From: Burkholderiales bacterium
GTDB lineage: Bacteria; Pseudomonadota; Gammaproteobacteria; Burkholderiales; Casimicrobiaceae
Reading direction: 5' to 3'
DNA: 6,218 bases
Assembly (NCBI GenBank): GCA_031257235.1
Contig: JAIRPA010000053.1
Location: 1-6,218 of the forward strand
Below are positions 1 to 6,201 of this stretch, in pieces. Position 1 is the stretch's first letter, and each line of letters begins with the position of its first letter. Below the pieces are notes generated by a model, which was given only the letters and a program-made list of their open reading frames with translations, searched no databases and had not been told where the DNA came from. The position numbers and the translations under genes are program-made.

Positions 1-717
1 GCCCGCCGCGCGAACCGCCAAGGGCATCTCGGCAACGCCAAAAGCGTCCAATCGTTCCACTTGAAATTGGTGCATGAGCGCGTTTTGCGCGGAGGTCAAA
101 TCAAAGCGCCACGTCGCTATCCGTCTCGGTGACAAGGCGTGGCACGACGCGGCAATAAGCGCGGTTTCATCATCGGGACACAACCATTCGGCAGGATCAA
201 TCCTATCCAAAACGCCGCGCGCGTCGGCAAGCGGCACTTCCGTGACGGCAAAATCGCCGGAGGCAAAATTCAGCCACGCGATTCCCGCGCGTTGTTGATG
301 GATACACATTGCCGCTAACGGGCGGTCGCGTCGCGCGTCCAATAAATTGGCATCGCTCACCGTCCCCGGCGTGATGATGCGCGTGACTTTGCGTTCGACG
401 GGACCTTTGCTTGTGGCAGGGTCGCCGATTTGTTCGACAATCACCACCGTTTCGTTTAACTTCATCAACCGCGCCAAATACTGCTCGACCGCGTGATACG
501 GAACGCCCGCCATGGGAATCGGCGCGCCGTTCATTTGTCCGCGCGCGGTCAACGTGATGTCCAAAAGCCGCGCCGCGCGTTCGGCGTCCCCTAAGAAAAG
601 CTCATAAAAATCGCCCATCCGATAAAAAACGAGCTTATCGGGATGATCTTTCTTAAACCCTAAATATTGCCGCATCATCGGCGAGAGGGATTTATCGGAG
701 ACCGTCGTTGAATTCAT
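1..717 (-). CDS. mutS: DNA mismatch repair protein MutS, N-terminal 239 residues (cut by window edge)
   Basis: MutS recognises mispaired or looped-out bases in the cytoplasm and, as an ATPase dimer, recruits MutL to start methyl-directed or nick-directed repair. Reverse translation gives an uninterrupted frame. The mismatch-binding domain I occupies roughly residues 11-125. It carries GDFYELF at 35-41, so F37 and E39 match the Phe-X-Glu pair that stacks on and hydrogen-bonds the mismatch (F36 and E38 in E. coli). Other family hallmarks are PMAGVPYHA (68-76), EQIGDPATSKGPVERKV (95-111) and ITPGTV (115-120). The connector domain II begins after this and is cut at residue 239; the core, clamp and ATPase domains lie outside the window. 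ATG at 717 is chosen because an in-frame TAA sits two codons upstream and about 13 residues precede PMMRQY, close to E. coli spacing. No strong Shine-Dalgarno sequence is seen. The gene lies 146 bp downstream of gatB on the same strand, so read-through from gatB is possible. Confidence 0.97.
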   Translation of the reverse strand, partial: MNSTTVSDKSLSPMMRQYLGFKKDHPDKLVFYRMGDFYELFLGDAERAARLLDITLTARGQMNGAPIPMAGVPYHAVEQYLARLMKLNETVVIVEQIGDPATSKGPVERKVTRIITPGTVSDANLLDARRDRPLAAMCIHQQRAGIAWLNFASGDFAVTEVPLADARGVLDRIDPAEWLCPDDETALIAASCHALSPRRIATWRFDLTSAQNALMHQFQVERLDAFGVAEMPLAVRAAG

Positions 718-770
718 AAGTTAGGCGACTTATTTCTTGGGTTGGTGTGTTGATGATGTGATCGGGTTTG

Positions 771-830
771 TCGGCGGTGCTCTTTTTAAAATCGCTTTTT
801 GATGAAACCTATTGACGAAGTCACCGCCGA
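771..830. repeat. Inverted repeat, 9-bp perfect arms with 42-nt loop, in the gatB-mutS gap
   Basis: TCGGCGGTG at 771-779 is the exact reverse complement of CACCGCCGA at 822-830. The right arm ends exactly where the neighbouring 12-bp hairpin begins (831), so on the minus-strand transcript the two stems could stack end to end and fold most of the leader upstream of mutS. The loop includes runs of T/A. Whether it acts in regulation is inference. Confidence 0.5.
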
Positions 831-859
831 AGCGGCAAAAAGTCCCTCTTTTTGCCGCT
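831..859 (-). terminator. Perfect 12-bp hairpin just after the gatB stop; possible terminator or 3'-end stem
   Basis: AGCGGCAAAAAG (831-842) and CTTTTTGCCGCT (848-859) are exact reverse complements around a 5-nt loop. The hairpin starts four bases past the gatB stop codon in the direction of transcription, the usual place for a transcript end. However, no T-run follows the stem on either strand; the T's are inside it. It may be a weak or factor-assisted terminator, an mRNA-stabilising stem, or an attenuator partly insulating mutS from gatB. Confidence 0.45.
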
Positions 860-863
860 CCCC

Positions 864-2321
864 CTACCCCAACAATCGCTTCAAAATTTCATTGACCTGC
901 GCGGGGTTGGCCTTGCCGCGTGAGGCTTTCATGACCTGCCCCACGAGCGAATTAAACGCTTTTTCTTTGCCCGAACGATACTCGGCAACAATGGCGGGAT
1001 TTTGCGCGATCACCTCGGACGCCCATTTTTCTAACGCGCCGGTGTCAGAGATTTGTTGTAATCCTAAATTTTTAATGACGTCTTCGACCGTCATCGGTTC
1101 GCCGGCTGCCCAGAGCGCCTGAAAAACATCTTTCGCGCCTTTGCCGGAAATCGTGTTTTTCATCGTCGCCGTCACGATGTCCGCCAATTGCTTGGGCGAA
1201 ACCGACGAGGCTTCAATCTCTTTTTCTTCACGATTTAATGTGGCGGAAAGCTCGCCCAACATTTGATTGGCGGCGATTTTGGCGGCGTCTTTGACGGCAA
1301 GGGTGTGATCCTTGCGGACATTTTGGAGAACCTCTTCAAAATACCGCGCAAATTCCAAACTTCTCGTCAACTGCGCGGCATCGTATTCGGGCAACCCGAA
1401 AGTGTCGATGAAGCGTTTTTTCATCGCCTCCGGCAGTTCGGGCAAGGCTTTTTGGGCGGCACTCAACAATTCGGCGGGAATGACCAAAGGCGGTAAATCG
1501 GGATCGGGAAAATAGCGGTAATCCTGCGCATCCTCTTTGCTACGCATAGAGCGCGTTTCCCCGCGATCAGGATCAAACAAACGGGTTTCCTGCACCACCT
1601 TCCCGCCGTTTTCGATGATTTCAATCTGACGCTCCACTTCAAACAAAATGGCTTTTTCCAAAAATTTGAAGCTGTTTAAGTTTTTGATCTCGGCGCGCGT
1701 GCCCAAGGGCTCCCCTGCGCGACGCACCGAGACGTTCGCGTCACACCGAAAACTGCCCTCCTGCATGTTGCCGTCGCAAATGCCGATCCAACGCACCAGC
1801 GCGTGAAGCGCTTTGGCATAGGCGACCGCCTCTTCGGCGGAAGACATGTCCGGCTCGGTGACGATTTCCAAAAGCGGAGTTCCCGCGCGGTTTAAGTCGA
1901 TGCCGGTCATTCCGTGAAAATCTTCGTGCAGACTTTTCCCCGCATCCTCTTCCAAGTGAGCGCGGGTGAGCCGAACAAACTTTTCGCCGTTTTTGGTGGC
2001 AATGGAAAGCCCGCCGCCTAAGACAATCGGGATTTCAAACTGGCTGATTTGATAGCCCTTAGGCAAATCGGGATAAAAATAATTCTTCCGCGCAAACACG
2101 CTTCTTTCGTTCACGGTGGCGTTGACGGCAAGCCCGAATTTAATCGCGCACAAAACCGCCTCTTGGTTGACCACCGGTAAGACGCCGGGTAAGGCTAAAT
2201 CCACCGCGCAGGCATGGGTGTTGGGCGGCGCGCCAAAGGCTGCCGACGCCGCCGAAAACATCTTGGATTCCGTGGTTAATTGCGCGTGGGTTTCGAGACC
2301 GATTACGGTTTGCCATGTCAT
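864..2321 (-). CDS. gatB: Aspartyl/glutamyl-tRNA(Asn/Gln) amidotransferase subunit B
   Basis: GatB is the tRNA-binding and activating subunit of the cytoplasmic GatCAB complex. It activates the side-chain carboxylate of mischarged Asp-tRNA(Asn) or Glu-tRNA(Gln) with ATP, then uses ammonia channelled from GatA to form the amide. The 485 residues match the family length and look intact. The catalytic cradle spans about 1-290 and includes VIGLETH (6-12), the signature ARKNYFYPDLPKGYQIS (77-93), LEEDAGKS (123-130), DLNRAGTPLLEIVTEPDM (142-159), EGSFRCDANVSVR (188-200) and DYRYFPDPDLPPL (267-279). H12, E125 and E152 fall where the family has Mg-binding residues. The helical and YqeY-like tRNA-binding tail covers about 300-485 and ends in the conserved GKANPAQVNEILKRLLG. 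The ATG at 2321 has AAGGAG eight bases upstream. Unusually, gatA and gatC are not directly upstream; the neighbour there is the divergent smc gene. Confidence 0.98.
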   Translation of the reverse strand: MTWQTVIGLETHAQLTTESKMFSAASAAFGAPPNTHACAVDLALPGVLPVVNQEAVLCAIKFGLAVNATVNERSVFARKNYFYPDLPKGYQISQFEIPIVLGGGLSIATKNGEKFVRLTRAHLEEDAGKSLHEDFHGMTGIDLNRAGTPLLEIVTEPDMSSAEEAVAYAKALHALVRWIGICDGNMQEGSFRCDANVSVRRAGEPLGTRAEIKNLNSFKFLEKAILFEVERQIEIIENGGKVVQETRLFDPDRGETRSMRSKEDAQDYRYFPDPDLPPLVIPAELLSAAQKALPELPEAMKKRFIDTFGLPEYDAAQLTRSLEFARYFEEVLQNVRKDHTLAVKDAAKIAANQMLGELSATLNREEKEIEASSVSPKQLADIVTATMKNTISGKGAKDVFQALWAAGEPMTVEDVIKNLGLQQISDTGALEKWASEVIAQNPAIVAEYRSGKEKAFNSLVGQVMKASRGKANPAQVNEILKRLLG

Positions 2322-2329
2322 GAAAAAAG

Positions 2330-2335
2330 CTCCTT
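2330..2335 (-). promoter_or_regulatory. gatB ribosome binding site
   Basis: On the minus strand AAGGAG precedes the ATG at 2321 with an 8-nt spacer. This is a near-consensus Shine-Dalgarno sequence and fixes the gatB start. Confidence 0.8.
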
Positions 2336-2351
2336 TTGCGGCGAAACGTGC

Positions 2352-2380
2352 ATTTTAATCGTCGAACGCCGACTTGTCCC
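2352..2380 (-). promoter_or_regulatory. Candidate sigma-70 promoter for gatB
   Basis: On the minus strand a GGGACA -35 (2380-2375; four of six consensus bases) is followed by a 17-bp spacer and a TAAAAT -10 (2357-2352; five of six). Initiation near 2345 would leave a leader of about 24 nt holding the gatB ribosome binding site. The -35 lies two bases from the smc -10 on the other strand, so both promoters cannot be occupied by polymerase at once. The call is by eye. Confidence 0.5.
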
Positions 2381-2387
2381 GTATAAT
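2359..2387 (+). promoter_or_regulatory. Candidate sigma-70 promoter for smc (perfect TATAAT)
   Basis: A perfect -10 hexamer, TATAAT, lies at 2382-2387. The -35 at 17-bp spacing, TCGTCG (2359-2364), matches only three of six bases, so strength or activation is uncertain. Transcription would start near 2394, giving a leader of about 45 nt before the TTG at 2440. This also argues against translation from the in-frame TTG at 2374, which lies upstream of the predicted start point. Confidence 0.6.
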
Positions 2388-2398
2388 TCCACAATTTT

Positions 2399-2416
2399 GG
2401 CGCGACCACGCGCGCC
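2399..2416 (+). promoter_or_regulatory. GC-rich hairpin in the predicted smc leader
   Basis: GGCGCG (2399-2404) pairs perfectly with CGCGCC (2411-2416) around a 6-nt loop, and two T-G wobble pairs could lengthen the base. It sits about ten bases upstream of the smc ribosome binding site, within the predicted untranslated leader. A role in setting translation or mRNA stability is inference; a six-pair GC stem can occur by chance in this GC-rich DNA. Confidence 0.35.
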
Positions 2417-2426
2417 GGCGCACATC

Positions 2427-2434
2427 AGGTGAGG
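2427..2434 (+). promoter_or_regulatory. smc ribosome binding site that decides the TTG start
   Basis: AGGTGAGG ends five bases before the TTG at 2440. It is the only good Shine-Dalgarno match near the point where SMC homology begins, so it supports that TTG as the start. Confidence 0.7.
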
Positions 2435-2439
2435 TTATT

Positions 2440-5400
2440 TTGCGTCTTACACACATTAAATTATCCGGTTTTAAAACCTTTGTTGATCCGACCACCATCG
2501 CCACTTCGGGGCAGTTGGTCGGGATTGTCGGTCCCAACGGTTGCGGCAAGTCTAACGTCATCGACGCGGTGCGCTGGGTGTTGGGCGAATCCAAAGCCTC
2601 CGCTTTGCGCGGCGAATCCATGCAGGACGTGATTTTCAACGGCGCGGGCGATCGAAAGCCCGTGTCACGCGCGTCGGTCGAGCTTCAGTTTGACAACAGC
2701 GACGGCAGAATCGGCGGTCAATGGGGACAATACACCGAGCTTTCGATCAAGCGGGTCTTAACGCGCGACGGAGATTCCGCGTATTACATCAACAACATCC
2801 CGGTTCGTCGCCGCGATATTTACGACGTTTTTTTGGGGACGGGCTTGGGTCCTCGCGCTTATGCCATCATCGAACAAGGGATGATCTCCCGCGTGATCGA
2901 AGCAAAGCCCGAAGAATTGCGCGTTTTTCTGGAAGAAGCCGCCGGGGTATCCAAATACAAAGAACGCCGCAAAGAAACCGAAAACCGCCTTGCCGACACG
3001 CGCGAACATTTGTCGCGCCTTGAAGACATCCGAACGGAATTATCCAATCAATTAGCACACTTAGACGCACAAGCTAAAGTTGCTTCTGAATATCACGAGC
3101 TGACCAATCGGCACAAAAACACGCAACACCTTCTGTGGTTTTCCAAGCGCGAAGACGCGGCAAGAACGCGCGAAAAGTGTCGCGTGGAAGCGGCGCAATT
3201 ACAAGTTGAGCTTGATCGCGCCTTATCAGACATTCACGCGGTCGAGGCAAAATTGGATCAGTTGCGGGAAACGCATTACACCGCCAACGACGCCCTGCAC
3301 GACAAACAAGGCGCGCTTTACGCCATCAGTACGGAAGTCTCGCGTTTGGAAGAACAACTCAAATCCGCCCACGCCAGCGAGACGCGAATCGCGCAACAAT
3401 CCGAACAAATCAACGCGCAGATTAAAGCCTTAGAGGAAGAATCCGCGCGCCTGGGCGAAGATGAAACCGCGCTTTTAACAGAGCTTGAAACCGCCGCTGC
3501 CGCGATTTTATCGGCAGAGGAAGAAGAACGCGAAGCCGCCGGCACCCTGCCTTCCCTAGAAGAAGCCGTTTTGGAGTCCAACCAACAATGGATGTCGGTG
3601 CAACAGGAATTGGCGCAGTTAGAACAAGTCGCCGAGTTGGCCAAAACCTCGCGCGATCACATCACGCGCACCATCGAGCAATTCACCGCACGTTTAGACA
3701 AACTTTTGGCGGAATTAAAACAAATGACCGGCGGGGTGGGTGTGGTGACGGTTGCCGATGTTGAAGATCAGCTGGCGCAGGAAAACGAATCCTTGACCCG
3801 CCTTCAAGAGTCCGTCTCAACCCTTGCCCAAAAAGTCGAAGACGAAACACGTCTGCTTTCCGAAGCCCAAAACCGTTGGCAGCAGGCAACTCACGCGATG
3901 AACGCGATGAACGCGCGGCAGGAAGCGCTTTTCTCGCTCCAAAACAAAATCGAGCGGCAGGATGTGCACCAATGGCTGGATCAACGCGGGTTGAACGAAT
4001 GCGCGCGTTTATGGCAAAAAATCGACGTGGACAAAGGCTGGGAAAACGCGCTTGAAGCCGTCTTGCGCGAAAAATTAAACGCGCCGGAGCTTGCCGATTT
4101 TTCTTGTGTTTCGACATGGTTGAACGACCCCCAAAACGCCGTCCCACGCTTGACGGTATTTACCCGAAACCGTGAGAACCCGCACGCGCACGCCTCCCCC
4201 GCCGACGACGCACTTTTTTATAAACTCAAGATCAAAGATTCGCAAACTTCCGCCTTGATTGCGGATTGGCTCTATGGCGTCCACTGCATTGATTCCGTCG
4301 AGGCGGCACTTGCCAAACGCGGCGATTTGGCGCCCGGCGCGTCGTGGGTGACGCCGGAAGGTCACCTGGTGACCGCACAAAGCGTGACGTTTTTCGCGCC
4401 GGATTCCGAGCTTCACGGCGTTCTCACCCGTCAGCGCGAATTATCCGAATTAAACGAACAAGCCGCCGCCGCTGAAGCCGTTGCCGAAGAGGCGCGTTTA
4501 CTTTTAGAGACGGCGGAAACCACACTCACCCAATCCAAAACCGCATGGCAAAACGAGCGGCACGCGATTGAATCCCAACAAAAGCGTTGCCACAACTTAG
4601 AGCTTGAATTAGCCCAGCTCAAAAAAGAAGCCGAAGCGCAAGAAAAACGTAAAACCGAAATCAACCGCGAATGCGACGAACTGCGCGCGCAATTGTCGCG
4701 TGAAGAAGAAGAACGCGATCGTTTCGCCACCGAAATCGGCGAAGCACAAATGAAACTTCACGATGAAATGGCGCGTCGTGAATCGTTGCGCCACGCCAAA
4801 AATGAAACGGAAGTCATGTTGACGCGCGGTCGTGAGCGCGCGCATCAAGCCGAACGCGCCACCTCGGAAGCCAAATTCAACGAACGCCATCTCAAAGACC
4901 GTCAACACGAATTGACCCGTCGCCGCGACACCCTGGCCCGCCAAAAAGAGCAACAACAACGTTTTTTGAGCGAGCTTTCCAACGAACACAATGCCGTGGA
5001 TTGGGCGGCGATCGAAGCCTCGTTGCAGGAAGCCCTATCGGTGCGCGGCAAAGCCGATGCAGAGCTTCACGCGGCGCGCGAAACCTTGGAAACCGTCACG
5101 CAGTCGATGCGTGAGGCAGAGACTTCACTGCGCGAGACCGAAACGGACATCGAGCCTCGTCGCAACAAAATCCAAGACGCGCGATTAAAAGAACAAGCCG
5201 CCCAGCTTCAGGAAGAGCAATTTGCACAGCAATTGTCTGAAGATCATGCCGATCTTGACGCCCTGCCCGAAGCCTTGCGCGCATGGGGACGCGGTTCGCT
5301 TTCGGCAGAAATTGACCGCCTGCAAAAAGCGATTGCCGCTTTAGGCGCGGTCAATCTTGCGGCGTTGGAAGAATTAAAAGCCGCCGAAGAGCGCAAAACC

Positions 5401-5958
5401 TATCTTGATCAGCAGTCTGCCGATTTGGTCGAAGCCATGACCACGCTGGAAAACGCGATTCGCCAAATCGACAAAGAATCGCGCGCCTTATTGAGCTCGA
5501 CGTTTGACGCCGTGAATATGAATTTCTCGCGCCTGTTCCCGACGCTTTTTGGCGGCGGTCAGGCAAAACTTGTCTTAACCGGCGAAGAGATTTTGGATTC
5601 CGGCGTACAAGTCATCGCGCAACCGCCGGGCAAGAAAAACGCCTCGATCCACTTGCTCTCCGGCGGCGAAAAGGCTTTAACCGCCACGGCGCTGGTGTTT
5701 GCCCTCTTCCAGTTAAATCCCGCGCCGTTTTGCCTTTTGGACGAAGTGGACGCGCCGCTGGACGATTCCAACGCGGGACGCTTTTCCAATTTGGTGCGCG
5801 AAATGAGCGATAAAACGCAGTTTTTGTTCATTACCCACAACAAAATCGTGATGGAAATGGCCACCCAGCTCTTGGGCATTACCATGCCCGATCCCGGCAT
5901 TTCCCGCACCGTGGCGGTGGACATCGCCGAAGCCTTGGATATGGCAACGGCGGGCTAG
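2440..5958 (+). CDS. smc: Chromosome partition protein SMC (condensin ATPase)
   Basis: SMC dimerises through its hinge and, with kleisin ScpA and ScpB, forms the bacterial condensin ring that organises and segregates the chromosome using ATP-driven head engagement. From the TTG the protein has 1172 residues, normal for the family. The N-terminal head carries Walker A GPNGCGKS (31-38), an arginine in ALRGES at R57 matching the arginine finger, and the Q-loop at Q146 (IIEQGMISR). Coiled coil 1 runs about 165-505. The hinge covers about 518-660 and includes LWQKIDVDKGWENALEAVL. Coiled coil 2 runs about 665-1000, very rich in E, A, Q, K and R. The C-terminal head has the ABC signature LSGGEKA (1073-1079), Walker B FCLLDE (1097-1102), D-loop APLDD (1105-1109) and switch H1133. 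No frameshift or missing key residue is seen. The TTG start is chosen because homology begins at RLTHIKLSGFK, an AGGTGAGG lies five bases upstream, and the in-frame TTG at 2374 precedes the likely transcription start. The neighbour gatB is divergent. Confidence 0.98.
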   Translation: MRLTHIKLSGFKTFVDPTTIATSGQLVGIVGPNGCGKSNVIDAVRWVLGESKASALRGESMQDVIFNGAGDRKPVSRASVELQFDNSDGRIGGQWGQYTELSIKRVLTRDGDSAYYINNIPVRRRDIYDVFLGTGLGPRAYAIIEQGMISRVIEAKPEELRVFLEEAAGVSKYKERRKETENRLADTREHLSRLEDIRTELSNQLAHLDAQAKVASEYHELTNRHKNTQHLLWFSKREDAARTREKCRVEAAQLQVELDRALSDIHAVEAKLDQLRETHYTANDALHDKQGALYAISTEVSRLEEQLKSAHASETRIAQQSEQINAQIKALEEESARLGEDETALLTELETAAAAILSAEEEEREAAGTLPSLEEAVLESNQQWMSVQQELAQLEQVAELAKTSRDHITRTIEQFTARLDKLLAELKQMTGGVGVVTVADVEDQLAQENESLTRLQESVSTLAQKVEDETRLLSEAQNRWQQATHAMNAMNARQEALFSLQNKIERQDVHQWLDQRGLNECARLWQKIDVDKGWENALEAVLREKLNAPELADFSCVSTWLNDPQNAVPRLTVFTRNRENPHAHASPADDALFYKLKIKDSQTSALIADWLYGVHCIDSVEAALAKRGDLAPGASWVTPEGHLVTAQSVTFFAPDSELHGVLTRQRELSELNEQAAAAEAVAEEARLLLETAETTLTQSKTAWQNERHAIESQQKRCHNLELELAQLKKEAEAQEKRKTEINRECDELRAQLSREEEERDRFATEIGEAQMKLHDEMARRESLRHAKNETEVMLTRGRERAHQAERATSEAKFNERHLKDRQHELTRRRDTLARQKEQQQRFLSELSNEHNAVDWAAIEASLQEALSVRGKADAELHAARETLETVTQSMREAETSLRETETDIEPRRNKIQDARLKEQAAQLQEEQFAQQLSEDHADLDALPEALRAWGRGSLSAEIDRLQKAIAALGAVNLAALEELKAAEERKTYLDQQSADLVEAMTTLENAIRQIDKESRALLSSTFDAVNMNFSRLFPTLFGGGQAKLVLTGEEILDSGVQVIAQPPGKKNASIHLLSGGEKALTATALVFALFQLNPAPFCLLDEVDAPLDDSNAGRFSNLVREMSDKTQFLFITHNKIVMEMATQLLGITMPDPGISRTVAVDIAEALDMATAG
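3893..3915 (+). repeat. In-frame 9-bp tandem repeat within smc
   Basis: ACGCGATGA occurs twice in direct succession (3893-3901 and 3902-3910), followed by a partial third unit to 3915. It encodes the short run A-M-N-A-M-N-A near residues 486-492, where coiled coil 1 approaches the hinge. Replication slippage is the likely origin; the change is a multiple of three and keeps the frame. Confidence 0.6.
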
Positions 5959-5960
5959 AC

Positions 5961-5987
5961 GTGATTTTTTGGAAGTATCAACCGGCA
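5961..5987 (+). repeat. 27-bp direct repeat, copy 1
   Basis: This copy begins GTGATTTTTTGGAAG and ends CAACCGGCA, starting two bases after the smc stop codon ends. It is identical over all 27 bases to the sequence at 6192-6218. The base before each copy differs (C here, T in copy 2), so the left boundary is real. Unlike copy 2, it has no complementary A-rich arm upstream. Confidence 0.9.
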
Positions 5988-6069
5988 AACCCGAACTGCC
6001 CAAAACTCAAACCGCCAAAAAGTAGGTTTTTACTTTTGGGCATAGGGTGTAGGGGTATACTTTTTGCCG
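5983..6069. repeat. Nested and mutually exclusive inverted repeats
   Basis: Several exact complementary pairs lie here. CGGCAAA (5983-5989) pairs with TTTGCCG (6063-6069). TGCCCAAAA (5997-6005) pairs with TTTTGGGCA (6034-6042). CAAAAAGTA (6016-6024) pairs with TACTTTTTG (6058-6066), or with one bulged A to TACTTTTG (6031-6038). Some share bases, so the RNA or single-stranded DNA could adopt alternative folds. Low-complexity A/T runs make part of this easy to obtain by chance. Confidence 0.45.
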
Positions 6070-6076
6070 ACCAAAA

Positions 6077-6184
6077 CCCCGACGATTTTTTACGGGAACG
6101 GCGGCATGGATTCTGCGTGTCAGGAATCAGAGTTCAGAAAAGTTCCGATTGCCCGCCCGCCTTTCCTACAAAAAATCATCAGGG
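6077..6184. repeat. Imperfect 20-bp inverted repeat with inner complementary pairs
   Basis: The 20 bases at 6077-6096 match the reverse complement of 6165-6184 at 15 positions, sharing the core GATTTTTT. Inside lie shorter exact pairs: GGAAC (6095-6099) with GTTCC (6142-6146), and GATTC (6109-6113) with GAATC (6124-6128). Together they suggest a folded, palindromic unit of about 108 bp. The right arm also forms the left side of the terminator-like hairpin at 6170-6201, so the two folds compete. Confidence 0.45.
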
Positions 6185-6201
6185 TTCCCCTGTGATTTTT
6201 T
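6170..6201 (+). terminator. Strong terminator-like hairpin, possibly bidirectional
   Basis: AAAAAATCA (6170-6178) and CAGGG (6180-6184) pair with CCCTG (6188-6192) and TGATTTTTT (6193-6201) around a TTC loop. Only T6179 is unpaired, giving 14 base pairs. The GC-rich tip, A-rich left arm and six T's on the right form a classic intrinsic terminator on the plus strand. The A-run gives the mirror image on the minus strand. It could end the smc transcript after a 3' tail of about 240 nt and also stop a gene converging from the right. Confidence 0.65.

Larger units (their letters stand above)
718..863. other. gatB-mutS intergenic gap with stacked inverted repeats
   Basis: This 146-bp non-coding stretch separates the gatB stop from the mutS start, both on the minus strand. 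Its gatB-proximal half holds a perfect 12-bp hairpin and an adjacent longer-range inverted repeat, listed separately. I found no convincing sigma-70 promoter for mutS here. The best minus-strand candidate, GTGACT with a 17-nt spacer, has a poor -10. mutS may therefore depend on the gatB promoter or on a promoter type not recognised by eye. Confidence 0.6.

Noticed and set aside
74..298. A 74-codon plus-strand frame opposite mutS
   Set aside because: It is antisense to clear MutS coding sequence and has no recognisable domain.
799..1122. A 107-codon plus-strand frame over the gatB 3' end and the gatB-mutS gap
   Set aside because: Most of it is antisense to the conserved gatB tail, there is no family resemblance, and it would run through the 12-bp hairpin.
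3683..4147. A 154-codon open frame on the minus strand opposite the smc coil and hinge
   Set aside because: It lies wholly antisense to an intact, well-conserved gene. Its composition, rich in R, A, P and F, is typical of a shadow frame in GC-rich DNA.
4360..4374. Near-perfect palindrome GGTCACC-T-GGTGACC inside smc
   Set aside because: It encodes conserved-looking hinge residues around EGHLVTA and stands alone. A short palindrome of this size is expected occasionally in a 3.5-kb gene.
4609..4989. A 126-codon phenylalanine-rich open frame on the minus strand
   Set aside because: The hydrophobic look comes from reading the GAA- and AAA-rich smc coiled-coil codons in reverse. It is not a real membrane protein.
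5941..5970. Possible intrinsic terminator at the first T-run right after the smc stop
   Set aside because: Six T's are present at 5965-5970, but no convincing GC-rich stem precedes them. The T-run is explained as part of direct repeat copy 1.
6106..6195. A 29-codon ATG frame on the plus strand between the direct repeats
   Set aside because: It has no good ribosome binding site, its 3' end runs through the terminator-like hairpin, and its product resembles nothing recognisable. A frame this short is expected by chance.
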